From: Aliirhizobium smilacinae
Lineage (GTDB): Bacteria > Pseudomonadota > Alphaproteobacteria > Rhizobiales > Rhizobiaceae
DNA length: 64,000 bases
Assembly: GCF_006335145.1 (NCBI RefSeq)
Contig: NZ_VDMN01000001.1
Span: 124,001-188,000 of the forward strand
Direction: 5' to 3'
In this document: piece after piece, positions 52,967 through 61,052 of the stretch
How positions within the stretch are numbered: position 1 is the stretch's first letter
Layout of the letters: each line of letters opens with the position of its first letter
Translations under genes and position numbers: made by a program
The notes under the pieces: model-generated
Databases searched by the model: none
The model's input: only the letters and a program-made list of their open reading frames with translations
Told to the model about the DNA's origin: nothing

Positions 52967-54295
52967 ATGAATAGACGTCAATTTATCGGTTACGCGAGCG
53001 CAGCCGGAGCACTTTCCATAAGCGGTTTTCCGACGCCTTACGTGGCGAAAGCAGCAGCGTCGGATGCCCCGAAATCGTTTCGCGACCCACTGTCGGGCCA
53101 TCTGGTTCGCCGATTGTCGCCAAATCCGGGCTCGCATGTGCTGTATTTCACCGACAATGCATTCACTGCAGATGGCCGTTACACGGTCTACGATTCCGCT
53201 CGGGGCTGCGACGTCGTCGACCTGCAGACATTCGAGGCTGTACCGCTGATCGAGGGGCCTTACGAATGCATGATGGTCTCGCGCAACGAGAATATCGCCT
53301 ATGTGTATCACAAGGATGCCAAGGGTGGCGGCAAGGACGCGACGGGACTGAACTACTATGCCGTCTCTATACCCGACGGTAAGGTTACGCAGATTGCCGA
53401 GAATATGAACGGCACGCTGTTTCAGTCCAACGCCGACGAAACGCTGATGCTGGGCCGCTGGCAGGAGCGCGAATACGAACTACAGCCCGGCCCCAAGGTC
53501 GCGGGCACCGATGGCGGCTACAACGCCATCGGTCCCGACGGCAAGCCGATGAGCTTCGCAGATGCCAAGATGTACCGCATGGCAGAGCGACTGAAGCAGA
53601 GCATCCCGATGGAGATCTTCACCATCGACCTGAAAACGGGCAAACGCAACACGGTGCTGCAAGACGATCACAACTGGCTCAATCACGTCGTCTTCTCGCC
53701 GACCGATCCGGGCCAGATCATGTATTGCCACGAAGGGCCTTGGCACATGGTGGACCGGATCTGGACAGTGCGCGCCGATGGCTCAGCCAAAACCTGCATC
53801 CACCACCGCAGTATGGAGATGGAGATAGCCGGCCACGAGTTCATCTCGGCTGACGGCAAGGCGATTTGGTATGACATCCAACGCCCTCAGGGCGAAAACT
53901 TCTGGCTGGCGAGCTACGACATGACGACCGGCGAGCGTATCTGGCGTCACATGGAGCGCAACGAATGGTCGCTCCATTTCAACACCACGCGCGACGGCAA
54001 ACTGATCGGCGGCGATGGTGCAGGTCTGGATCTCGATTCGCATGCGCCCGACGGCAAATATATCTATCTCTACGAAGAGGAACTCGTGGAGGACAAACGC
54101 ACGCTCGGCGCCGATACGCAGGATCTGATCCGTCCGGGCAAGCTCAAGTCGAAAAAAGTCGTCGACCTGACCTCGCACGATTACCGCACCGAACCAAACG
54201 TGCAATTCTCCGCGGATTCGAAGTGGCTGACATTCAAGTCGAACATGCATGGAGAGATTCACGTTTATGGGGTTGAGGTCGAGAAATCGGCCTGA
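52967..54295 (+). CDS. Oligogalacturonate lyase (PL22 family), Tat-exported
   Basis: The 442-residue protein follows an excellent ribosome binding site (CAGGAGGAAGGTA). It starts with a twin-arginine signal, MNRRQFIGYASAAGALSIS, likely cleaved near AKA at about 28. The mature part is a beta-propeller with the diagnostic LNHVVFSPTDPGQIMYCHEG, then GPWHMVDRIWTVRADGS, and AGHEFISADGKAIWYDIQRP, which carry the catalytic and metal-binding histidines of oligogalacturonate lyases. The enzyme splits short pectin fragments to unsaturated monomers. Classical Ogl proteins are cytosolic, so the export signal is notable. No uxu, kdu or transporter genes are beside it. Confidence 0.88.
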   Translation: MNRRQFIGYASAAGALSISGFPTPYVAKAAASDAPKSFRDPLSGHLVRRLSPNPGSHVLYFTDNAFTADGRYTVYDSARGCDVVDLQTFEAVPLIEGPYECMMVSRNENIAYVYHKDAKGGGKDATGLNYYAVSIPDGKVTQIAENMNGTLFQSNADETLMLGRWQEREYELQPGPKVAGTDGGYNAIGPDGKPMSFADAKMYRMAERLKQSIPMEIFTIDLKTGKRNTVLQDDHNWLNHVVFSPTDPGQIMYCHEGPWHMVDRIWTVRADGSAKTCIHHRSMEMEIAGHEFISADGKAIWYDIQRPQGENFWLASYDMTTGERIWRHMERNEWSLHFNTTRDGKLIGGDGAGLDLDSHAPDGKYIYLYEEELVEDKRTLGADTQDLIRPGKLKSKKVVDLTSHDYRTEPNVQFSADSKWLTFKSNMHGEIHVYGVEVEKSA

Positions 54296-54479
54296 CGTGA
54301 CGCGATCTTGCCATTGAGGCGACCTCTTCATCCGCGCCATTGTAGGGAACTACAAAACGATGGCGCGGAATTGCGGCATTTGCGCTGAGATACAAACAGT
54401 TCGAACGAGATGGAGCCTGCACATTCTCATTGACCTCGCGGCTGCGCTCGAAGAAACGACCAACGCAAGAACGATCTCC

Positions 54480-54845
54480 TCAATAATACTCAATCACCGT
54501 ATCGCTCAGCACCACCCTCACTACCCGGTAGAGATAAAAGAACCCGGCGATCCCGAAGGTGATGATGATCAATATCCCCCAGATGATCACGTGGCCGATC
54601 GAGGAGATCAGGTCGAAATTGCAGCGCAGTTTGCCGATCGGGCGGCCCGATTGGTCGAGCACTTCCGTCCGGTTCAGCACCGCCCGGTTGAGATAATAGG
54701 GAAAGACCAGCAGCGCGAGGCCGAAGGTGATGATCGTCAGGACGACCCAGACGATGACATGGCCGATCGACTGACCGATCGAAAATTCGCAGCGCAGACG
54801 CGCCGCCCGCGACCCGGTCTGAGCCGCCTGCAAGAGCTGGTTCAT
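54480..54845 (-). CDS. Small membrane protein with internal duplication (DUF6693-like)
   Basis: The 121-residue protein (ATG 54845, preceded by GGGGGACAGC) contains two copies of one unit: SIGHVIVWVVLTIITFGLAL and SIGHVIIWGILIIITFGIAG, each preceded by a short strand with RLRCEF or KLRCNF. It has two membrane helices, with the polar loops probably on the same side. Such proteins have no known function; the match to DUF6693 is from memory and moderate. It stands alone in a repeat-rich area. Confidence 0.7.
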   Translation of the reverse strand: MNQLLQAAQTGSRAARLRCEFSIGQSIGHVIVWVVLTIITFGLALLVFPYYLNRAVLNRTEVLDQSGRPIGKLRCNFDLISSIGHVIIWGILIIITFGIAGFFYLYRVVRVVLSDTVIEYY

Positions 54846-55042
54846 GCTGTCCTGTCCCCCGACACGATGATGGTTGCCCGAGGCCACAGTGCCAGAAGCT
54901 GACAGGGTGTCAATTGCGGCAGATTTTTCGTTGTAGGGTGAAATCTACTCTCGGAGGCGGTCAGCGAAACAGACCTATCCGTCTTGCTCATTCCCAAGAC
55001 GCTGGAACGTCTGCAAGGCAACGGTCGCCGGTAGAAGACAAA

Positions 55043-55225
55043 GATCCCCTCACCAACAAAATCTAAGACTTAGCTTTGCTAAGATCTTGATTTTGTAACC
55101 TCTCCCACAAGGGGAGAGGTAAAGCGTCGAGGGTGCCGCACCCGTATCTCTCCCCTTGTGGGAGAGAAAGCAATTTCGAAATCTTAGCCGAAGGCTAAGT
55201 TTCAGAAATTGCAAGTGAGGGGATC
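55043..55225. repeat. 183-bp composite palindromic (RIME-like) element
   Basis: The ends GATCCCCTCAC (55043-55053) and GTGAGGGGATC (55215-55225) are exact complements. Inside are four hairpins: 55056-55096 (outer ACAAAATC/GATTTTGT with inner CTTAGC/GCTAAG), 55099-55119 (CCTCTCCC/GGGGAGAGG), 55148-55166 (CTCTCCCC/GGGAGAG), and 55170-55212 (GCAATTTC/GAAATTGC with inner CTTAGCC/GGCTAAG). The two central hairpins are inverse copies of each other. The mosaic build is like rhizobial intergenic mosaic elements. Confidence 0.8.
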
Positions 55226-55447
55226 CCTCCGTCCGGGGACGTTTCAAACCTCCCGCTCAACAAATCCAATCCTTTACATCTTTTTCCATCCCCACCCTCC
55301 AAACCCATGCCTACAATCCTCCCGTTCCGTCATGGATACACCGGCAGGCGTGCCGGCGAGGCGGGACCGGCGCTGGTGGTGGCGGGACGACGTGAATCGT
55401 CACCACCGGGGTCCGCGGAAAAAGGTCTCCCTCCGGCGACACGGGGG

Positions 55448-55646
55448 AAGCGGATAAGGTTTCGGACCGGCCTTTCCGCTTCTGATGCCCGAATGGCGCG
55501 TCGGATGTGCCTGTGCGGCACACAGGGTGGCTTCAGGGATGGTTTCGCCGGGCTGCTGAAGTCCGCCTGCCAAAAGCGGGTAGCCCGGCGGCGGTAAAGC
55601 GGAGTGTTGGCGGTAAGTCGTTCCGCCCGTGTTTCGTGGCATCAGA
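55448..55646. ncRNA. Candidate structured RNA domain or structured repeat
   Basis: AAGCGGA-t-AAGG (55448-55459) pairs with CCTT-TCCGCTT (55471-55481). Directly after, TCTGATGCC-CGAA (55481-55493) pairs with TTCG-t-GGCATCAGA (55633-55646), closing a domain with inner hairpins CCTGTG/CACAGG (55510-55526), CTTCAG/CTGAAG (55531-55561) and CGGG/CCCG (55577-55587). Direction of any transcript is unknown; a multi-copy repeat is an equal possibility. Confidence 0.35.
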
Positions 55647-55705
55647 CGAACACCATCCGGACAGGCCAAGGCAGAGGGACCGGAGTCGCGGATAAAAACT
55701 GCCGA

Positions 55706-55765
55706 ACGGGGCGCTGAGAGGTGCCACATAAACTAAAACTTACGAGGCAGCTTTCAGCGCCCCGT
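55706..55765. repeat. 20-bp hairpin stem with 20-base loop
   Basis: Arms 55706-55725 and 55746-55765 pair over 20 positions with one G-U and one G-G mismatch; the AT-rich loop is ACATAAACTAAAACTTACGA. No T-tract follows. It could be a processed RNA, a transposon-derived end pair, or a repeat-family hairpin. Confidence 0.7.
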
Positions 55766-55879
55766 CCGTTCAAGTCTCTCCTATCGGGGAGCGTTCTTCG
55801 GGCTGGACCCGAGGAAAAACGAGGATCGCCAAGGGGAAACCATGCCCAGTGAAAAAAACCACTCGATACCAATCTCGCC

Positions 55880-56248
55880 ATGCGTACCGCCGAGGCGTTG
55901 GCGACACCCCATATTGCCTGCCGCCGCCGCAGTTGCAGGCGCGGCCAGCGTTGTCGCTGGTATTTTTCCGACACCGGCGAGCCCTGCTGCCTCGGCAATC
56001 TCAATTCCGCCGAGAGGGCAATGTTCGACGAGATCTATCAAGCAGCGCATTTCGCCAAGGGGTTTCTCGGGAGCGATGGCGCGTTTTTCAACACGACGAG
56101 CGGGCCGCAACGGCTGCTTGACGATCTGGCGATCGCGATTGCCCGCAACTTGCCGAACCGCTGGATGGCCAAACAATGGGACGCGGCCCGGCGCGCAAGG
56201 GAAAAGCGGATGGCAGCGGCCGACAGGCAGGCCAGTACGGACGGCTGA
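55880..56248 (+). CDS. Small Cys-rich conserved hypothetical protein
   Basis: The 122-residue protein starts MRTAEALATPHIACRRRSC and has basic N-terminal segments with cysteines at about 14, 19, 25, 36 and 37, then AERAMFDEIYQAAHFAKGFL and a helical, Arg-rich C-terminus. The cysteines and basic residues suggest a small metal- or nucleic-acid-binding domain, which is inference. There is no signal peptide. It ends 54 bp before the converging GGDEF-EAL gene. An overlapping longer frame (55842 on) is less convincing. Confidence 0.65.
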   Translation: MRTAEALATPHIACRRRSCRRGQRCRWYFSDTGEPCCLGNLNSAERAMFDEIYQAAHFAKGFLGSDGAFFNTTSGPQRLLDDLAIAIARNLPNRWMAKQWDAARRAREKRMAAADRQASTDG

Positions 56249-56302
56249 GGCAATGCGGCAAGCGTCCGGACGCGGCTTGAGCCTTCCCCTCGCCGCCTCG
56301 CC

Positions 56303-58681
56303 TTATCCCCGCTTTCGGAAGGGCGGCAGCTGGCGCAGGCCGGAGAGCACTTCCACCTCGCCGGCGCTTTTCGGCTTGCCGAGCAGAAAGCCCTGCAACT
56401 GTTCGATACCTTCCTCGATCACCATCCGGTGCTGGCCAAAAGTCTCGATGCCTTCGGCGACGACCGGCAGGTCGAGGCTCTTGCCCAGCCCGATGATCGC
56501 CTTGACGATGGCGCGGGCGCTCTCGTCCTCCTCCATCTGCCAGATGAAGCTGCGGTCGATCTTGATCTTGTCGAAGGGAAAGGTCTGCAGGTTGCTGAGC
56601 GACGAATATCCGGTGCCGAAATCGTCGATGACGATCAGTACGCCGAGCGCGCGAAGCTTTTTCAGCATGGCGAGCACCGCGTCGCGGTTTTCGATCAGCG
56701 AGGTCTCGGTGATTTCCAGCTCCAGCCGGTGCGGTTCGAGCCCGCTGTCGGTCAGCGCTGCTGCGACCGTATCGACCAGATCGGGGAAACGGAACTGCAC
56801 CGCCGAGACATTGACCGCCACCGCCAGGCCGTCGTCCCATGAGGCGGCGGTGCGGCAGGCCTCGCGCAGCGCCCATTCACCGAGCGTGACGATGATGCCG
56901 GTCTCTTCCGCCACCGGGATGAAAGTCGCAGGCGAGACCTGGCCGAGATCCGGGTGGTGCCAGCGCATCAGCGCCTCGTATCCGGTGCAGGTGCCGTTCG
57001 AGGCATCGAACAGCGGCTGGAAGACGAGCGACAGCTGGTCGCGCAGAGCCGCGTGTCGCAGCTCGCTTTCCAGCAGGCGGCGCTGGCGCAGGTCCGCGTC
57101 CATGTCGGCGGAATAGAAGGCAGCCGTGCCGCGGCCGGAGAATTTGGCGTTGTACAGCGCCATGTCGGCGGCATTGCGCAACTCGTCGGCGGTGCGGCCG
57201 TCCTCGGGGAAGATCGACACGCCGATCGAGACGCCGACCGCCTTGGGATCGAAATTGACGTTCATCTCCTGCCGGAACGTATCGAGGATACGGTCGGCAA
57301 GCAGATAGGCGGCAGTCGGCTGGTCGAGGCCGGGCTGGAGGATGATGAATTCGTCGCCGCCGATGCGGGCCGGCGTGTCGGTCACCCCGGCGCAGCGGCG
57401 CAATATGTCGGCGACCTTGACCAGGACCCGGTCGCCCTCGGCATGGCCGAACACGTCGTTGACGGATTTGAAGCGGTCGAGATCGAGTGCCAGCACCGCC
57501 AGCCGCTCGTCGGCGCTGCCGGCGATATCGATCGCCGCCTCCAGCTTTTCGTTGAACAGCGAGCGGTTGGGAAGGTCGGTCAGCGCATCGTGGCGGGCCA
57601 TGTGCTCGACCCTCAGTTCGGCGATGCGCTTTTCGGTGAGGTCGCGGACCGCAAGGACCTGGCACTGGCGGCCGCGATATTCGATCGTGTGGACCGCGAC
57701 TTCGAGAAAGGCCTCCTTGCCGGGCTTCAGCGGTCCGGCCTTCAGGGGTTGTGCCTCGACGGCACGGGTGCGCTCGACATCGATCAGCGAGATCCCGTCG
57801 GCCGCGACCATCAGCGCGTCCGGCGAACGGCCGATCACATCGCGGTCACGCAGGCCGAGCATGGCGGGGAACCGCGCATTCGCCTCGATGATGACGCCCT
57901 CGCGGACAACCGCCAGGCCTTCGAGCGTCGCATTGGCGAAACCGCGAAGGTCGGTGAGATAGCGGTCGAGGAAACTTGCGATCATGCCGGCGACGATGAT
58001 CATGCCGACAACGACCGAGACGGCCCAGACCATCCAGATCCGCCCGCTGCCGTCCAGCGAGGCCTGCGGCAGCGACGGATCAGGCACAAGCGTGGTGGCC
58101 GACATGGCGGAGAAATGCAGGAGGCATATGGACAGGACGCTCGCCGCAACGGCCGCCCACAGGCCGCGACGGCCCTTGCGGCGCATCGACATGCGGAAAG
58201 CGAAAGTGAGAAGACCGATCGACAACAAGGCTGCGACCGGAATGATGCCGATCTCATAGTGGATGGTCGCTGCTGCGCGTATCGAAGCGGTGCCGGTAAA
58301 ATGCATGGCGGCAACGGAGACGGTCGCTGCCGTGCCGGCGAGGATTTCGCTCTTCAGCGTGCCGCCCTCGGCGATCTTGAGGCTTGCCCAGAAACCGACG
58401 GCGGCGATGATGGCGGAAAGCACCGTGCGGAAGAGCTCGAACTCGATGTCGATCGTGCCCTCATAGGCGAGCATGGCGACGAAATGGGTAGCCCAGACCG
58501 AAAGCCCGCCGGTGACGGCTGCAACGAGAAGCCAGATCTTCCGGCGTTTTTCGCTACATTCGATTGCCCGGCGATGGATCAGAAAGAAAGCCAGCATGCC
58601 AATGACGCATATGCCGGCTGCGAGAGCCACCAGGGCGTGATCGTGCTGGACCGCGACGCATTCCAGAACCTTGAACATCAT
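56303..58681 (-). CDS. MHYT-PAS-GGDEF-EAL c-di-GMP enzyme
   Basis: The 792-residue protein has a seven-helix MHYT sensor (residues 1-240) with the metal-ligand motifs WATHFVAMLAYEG, VAAMHFTGTAS and LLHFSAMSATTL, proposed to bind copper and sense gases. A PAS-like segment (245-350) is followed by GGDEF (441-445, RIGGDEFI) and EAL (569-571, GYEALMRWHHP), both with intact catalytic residues, including VNVSAVQF and DDFGTGYSSLSNL. No RxxD inhibitory site lies before GGDEF. It can both make and degrade c-di-GMP in response to a membrane signal. Two adjacent ATG codons open the frame. Confidence 0.94.
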   Translation of the reverse strand: MMFKVLECVAVQHDHALVALAAGICVIGMLAFFLIHRRAIECSEKRRKIWLLVAAVTGGLSVWATHFVAMLAYEGTIDIEFELFRTVLSAIIAAVGFWASLKIAEGGTLKSEILAGTAATVSVAAMHFTGTASIRAAATIHYEIGIIPVAALLSIGLLTFAFRMSMRRKGRRGLWAAVAASVLSICLLHFSAMSATTLVPDPSLPQASLDGSGRIWMVWAVSVVVGMIIVAGMIASFLDRYLTDLRGFANATLEGLAVVREGVIIEANARFPAMLGLRDRDVIGRSPDALMVAADGISLIDVERTRAVEAQPLKAGPLKPGKEAFLEVAVHTIEYRGRQCQVLAVRDLTEKRIAELRVEHMARHDALTDLPNRSLFNEKLEAAIDIAGSADERLAVLALDLDRFKSVNDVFGHAEGDRVLVKVADILRRCAGVTDTPARIGGDEFIILQPGLDQPTAAYLLADRILDTFRQEMNVNFDPKAVGVSIGVSIFPEDGRTADELRNAADMALYNAKFSGRGTAAFYSADMDADLRQRRLLESELRHAALRDQLSLVFQPLFDASNGTCTGYEALMRWHHPDLGQVSPATFIPVAEETGIIVTLGEWALREACRTAASWDDGLAVAVNVSAVQFRFPDLVDTVAAALTDSGLEPHRLELEITETSLIENRDAVLAMLKKLRALGVLIVIDDFGTGYSSLSNLQTFPFDKIKIDRSFIWQMEEDESARAIVKAIIGLGKSLDLPVVAEGIETFGQHRMVIEEGIEQLQGFLLGKPKSAGEVEVLSGLRQLPPFRKRG

Positions 58682-58825
58682 ACACTACCAGATCCAAGCG
58701 GTGATTGATTTCACCGTCTATGGCTGGAACATTACGGGTACGCTATTTAAGAAACATCTAATATGAAGCAACGCAAGCGTGTCGCATTTCGGGACGCGCA
58801 CGTTTTCCCATAGAATACTGGGGGT

Positions 58826-59872
58826 CTAAACCGCGATCCGCTCAGCCTCGCGCTCGCGAATGCCGGCAAGATCGATGGCGGCGAAGGCGGCTGAAATGAT
58901 TTCGGTCCCGGCGCCGGGTTTTGTCGCCTCTGAAGACAGGATCTGGCGGAACCGCCTTGCGCCTGCATAACCCTGAAACAGCCCGACCATGTGGCGGGTG
59001 ACATGGTGCAGCCTGCCGCCAGAGGCGATCACCTCTTCGGCATAGGCGATCATCGTGTCGCGCAGTGCCAGCCAGTCGGTATCGGACGCGCCGCCCTCTG
59101 CACAATCCGAGCCTTCCAGCATGGCGTCGACGCCGGCCAGAAGACCGGTATTCTGATAGGCGGCGCGGCCTAGCATGACGCCATCCATCACCGCCAGGTG
59201 ACTTTTCGCCTGATCGAGATCGGAAATGCCGCCATTGATGCCGAGAAAAACGTTCGGGTTCTCACGCTTCATGCGGTGGACAAGATCGTAGTCGAGCGGC
59301 GGGATTTCGCGGTTTTCCTTTGGGCTCAGCCCCTGCAGCCAGGCCTTGCGGGCATGGATCCAGATCGCATCGGCCCCTGCACCGATCATCCGGTCCAGAA
59401 AATCCGGCAGGACGTCCGAGGGCTCCTGATCGTCGATGCCGATGCGGCACTTGACCGTGACGGGTGCCGTCGAAACCGTCTTCATCGCGGCAACGAGATC
59501 GGCGACATGGCCGGCATCACGCATCAGGCAGGCACCGAACGTGCCGGACTGTACGCGGTCGGAAGGGCAGCCGACATTGAGATTGATCTCGTCATAGCCA
59601 TAATCGCTGGCAATGCGGATCGCTTCGGAGAGCTTGCCAACGTCCGAACCGCCAAGCTGCAGCGCAACGGGATGTTCTGCCGGCGAAAAAGACAGGAGAC
59701 GATCGCGCGGACCATGAATGATCGCATCGGCCACCACCATTTCGGTATACAGCAGTGCGCGCGACGAAAGCTGCCGGTGCAGATAACGGCAGTGGCGATC
59801 TGTCCAGTCGATCATGGGCGCGACCGCGAAAATCTTTTCCCCGGATGTCAACGCTGTCTGGTAAAAGCTCAC
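58826..59872 (-). CDS. dusA: tRNA-dihydrouridine synthase A
   Basis: DusA reduces uridine to dihydrouridine at positions 20/20a of tRNA with FMN and NADPH. The frame is open up to 60106, but a GTG at 59870-59872, eight bases after GGAG, gives the expected 348-residue protein starting SFYQTALTSGEKIFAVAPMI after Met. Motifs include MIDWTDRHCRYLHR, VALQLGGSDVGKLSEAIRIA, NLNVGCPSDRVQSGTFGACL with the catalytic cysteine, and GINGGISD. It stands between the MHYT gene and the small membrane protein gene. Confidence 0.94.
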   Translation of the reverse strand: MSFYQTALTSGEKIFAVAPMIDWTDRHCRYLHRQLSSRALLYTEMVVADAIIHGPRDRLLSFSPAEHPVALQLGGSDVGKLSEAIRIASDYGYDEINLNVGCPSDRVQSGTFGACLMRDAGHVADLVAAMKTVSTAPVTVKCRIGIDDQEPSDVLPDFLDRMIGAGADAIWIHARKAWLQGLSPKENREIPPLDYDLVHRMKRENPNVFLGINGGISDLDQAKSHLAVMDGVMLGRAAYQNTGLLAGVDAMLEGSDCAEGGASDTDWLALRDTMIAYAEEVIASGGRLHHVTRHMVGLFQGYAGARRFRQILSSEATKPGAGTEIISAAFAAIDLAGIREREAERIAV

Positions 59873-60115
59873 GTCATCTGCTCCGCATAGGCTCGACACT
59901 ATGCCATGTCCTGCGGCCTCGGGGATATTCCCGATCGAAAGGCCTGTGATAAATTCGGAAACCGTCCGCGCCTTCGGGCGGGTGGACGGAATTGCGGTGC
60001 TATACAGTCGAACGTCTGGAAAAGGAAGGCTCGGCTGGTGCAAAGCTGTCGGCAAGGGGAACCGGATCGCATCTTGTCCGTTGATGCTCGTATCCATTTC
60101 AACCAAGGAATTTCC

Positions 60116-60397
60116 ATGGCCCGCGATTTATCCGCCGATATCGAACGCCTGACCGCCCAGCTGACAGACCTCCGTGCCGCTCTGGCGAAACAGGCCAGCG
60201 TGTCGGCGGACGATGCTTCAAGCTATATCGTGCCGCGTGCCCGCCAAGCGGTACGCCAGCTTCGCCATGAGGGTTACCAACTCTCCGACACCGTGCGTCG
60301 CAACCCGGGAACAACGACCGGCGCAATCGTCGGCGCATTGGCACTGACGGCTGCTTTTGCATTTCTGTTGTCTAAAGCCGGTTCGGACCGGGACTAA
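60116..60397 (+). CDS. DUF883/ElaB-like tail-anchored protein
   Basis: The 93-residue protein has an amphipathic helical N-terminal part (ADIERLTAQLTDLRAALAKQ), a polar linker, RRNPGTTTGAIVGALALTAA and one C-terminal membrane helix. This fits the DUF883/ElaB-YqjD group, which in E. coli anchors ribosomes to the membrane in stationary phase. The role here is by family only. The ATG at 60116 follows AAGGAA. A perfect 10-bp terminator follows the stop. Confidence 0.82.
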   Translation: MARDLSADIERLTAQLTDLRAALAKQASVSADDASSYIVPRARQAVRQLRHEGYQLSDTVRRNPGTTTGAIVGALALTAAFAFLLSKAGSDRD

Positions 60398-60402
60398 AAT
60401 AC

Positions 60403-60426
60403 AAAGGCGGCCGCAAGGCCGCCTTT
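60403..60426 (+). terminator. Terminator after the DUF883-like gene
   Basis: AAAGGCGGCC (60403-60412) and GGCCGCCTTT (60417-60426) form a perfect 10-bp stem with a GCAA tetraloop, ending in TTT. Confidence 0.85.
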
Positions 60427-60518
60427 CGAAAATTCCCAGATAGCAACGGCCCCTCTTTCCGTGGAACCTTGCCGAACTTTGGATTGGCGTCAGTCAAAAC
60501 GGACGCCCGCAGGCCACC

Positions 60519-60821
60519 TCAATGAACCGAGGGTGCATCGTCTTCTTCAAGAAAACTCTTCACTCCGTCGCGTTCGGCAGTCGCCAGAAACTCTTCCCAA
60601 GCGGCCTGGTCGGTTTCGAAATTCTCTTCCCAGGTCGTGACGACTTCGGTCTGGCTGATGACTTCGAGCGTCCAGTCGCCATTGGTGCCGGCTTCGCGAA
60701 AAATATCGACCAGAACGGTCACGTCGTCATCTTCGAATTCGCCAGAGAATTCTGAATGCTCGAGTGAGGGTTCTTTGGGCGCTTTTGATGCTGACTGTTT
60801 CGGCTTTGGCGGTTTCGACAT
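60519..60821 (-). CDS. Small acidic hypothetical protein
   Basis: The 100-residue protein has a basic, Pro/Ser/Lys-rich N-terminus (MSKPPKPKQSASKAPKEPS) and an acidic globular remainder: DDDVTVLVDIFREAGTNGDW, LEVISQTEVVTTWEENFETD and AWEEFLATAERDG. It looks like a real cytosolic protein of rhizobia with unknown function. It is transcribed alone, opposite to the FAH-family gene. Confidence 0.72.
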   Translation of the reverse strand: MSKPPKPKQSASKAPKEPSLEHSEFSGEFEDDDVTVLVDIFREAGTNGDWTLEVISQTEVVTTWEENFETDQAAWEEFLATAERDGVKSFLEEDDAPSVH

Positions 60822-61052
60822 GGGGGCGACTTTCGATTCTTCTGCTGTTCAGCCTAAGGGATGACCGGAATATCGGCGCTGTGCAAGAGATAGATGGTGT
60901 CGGATCGCAGAAGCGGAAGCGTCTCTCGCAGCCTTTTTTGGCACCCCGATAAAATATCCCCCTGCCGTACCCAAGGGTTGGAAATGGGCTAGGATTGTTT
61001 GAAAAATTGTTGGACAAAGCCTTCCAGCATTTATCGTTTCAAGGATACCCAG

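Larger units (their letters stand above)
54846..55879. other. 1.03-kb non-coding stretch rich in palindromes
   Basis: No frame in this stretch has family features. It holds a composite palindromic element (55043-55225), a stretch of several hairpins (55341-55481), a nested domain closed by a 13-bp helix (55481-55646), a 20-bp stem (55706-55765), and a small hairpin CTCC/GGGGAG near 55778-55791. The orphan gene at 55880 follows. Confidence 0.7.

Noticed and set aside
55311..55729. Several overlapping short frames on both strands in the structured gap
   Set aside because: None has a plausible ribosome binding site, domain or consistent codon use, and the stretch is dominated by complementary arms better explained as structured RNA or repeat DNA.
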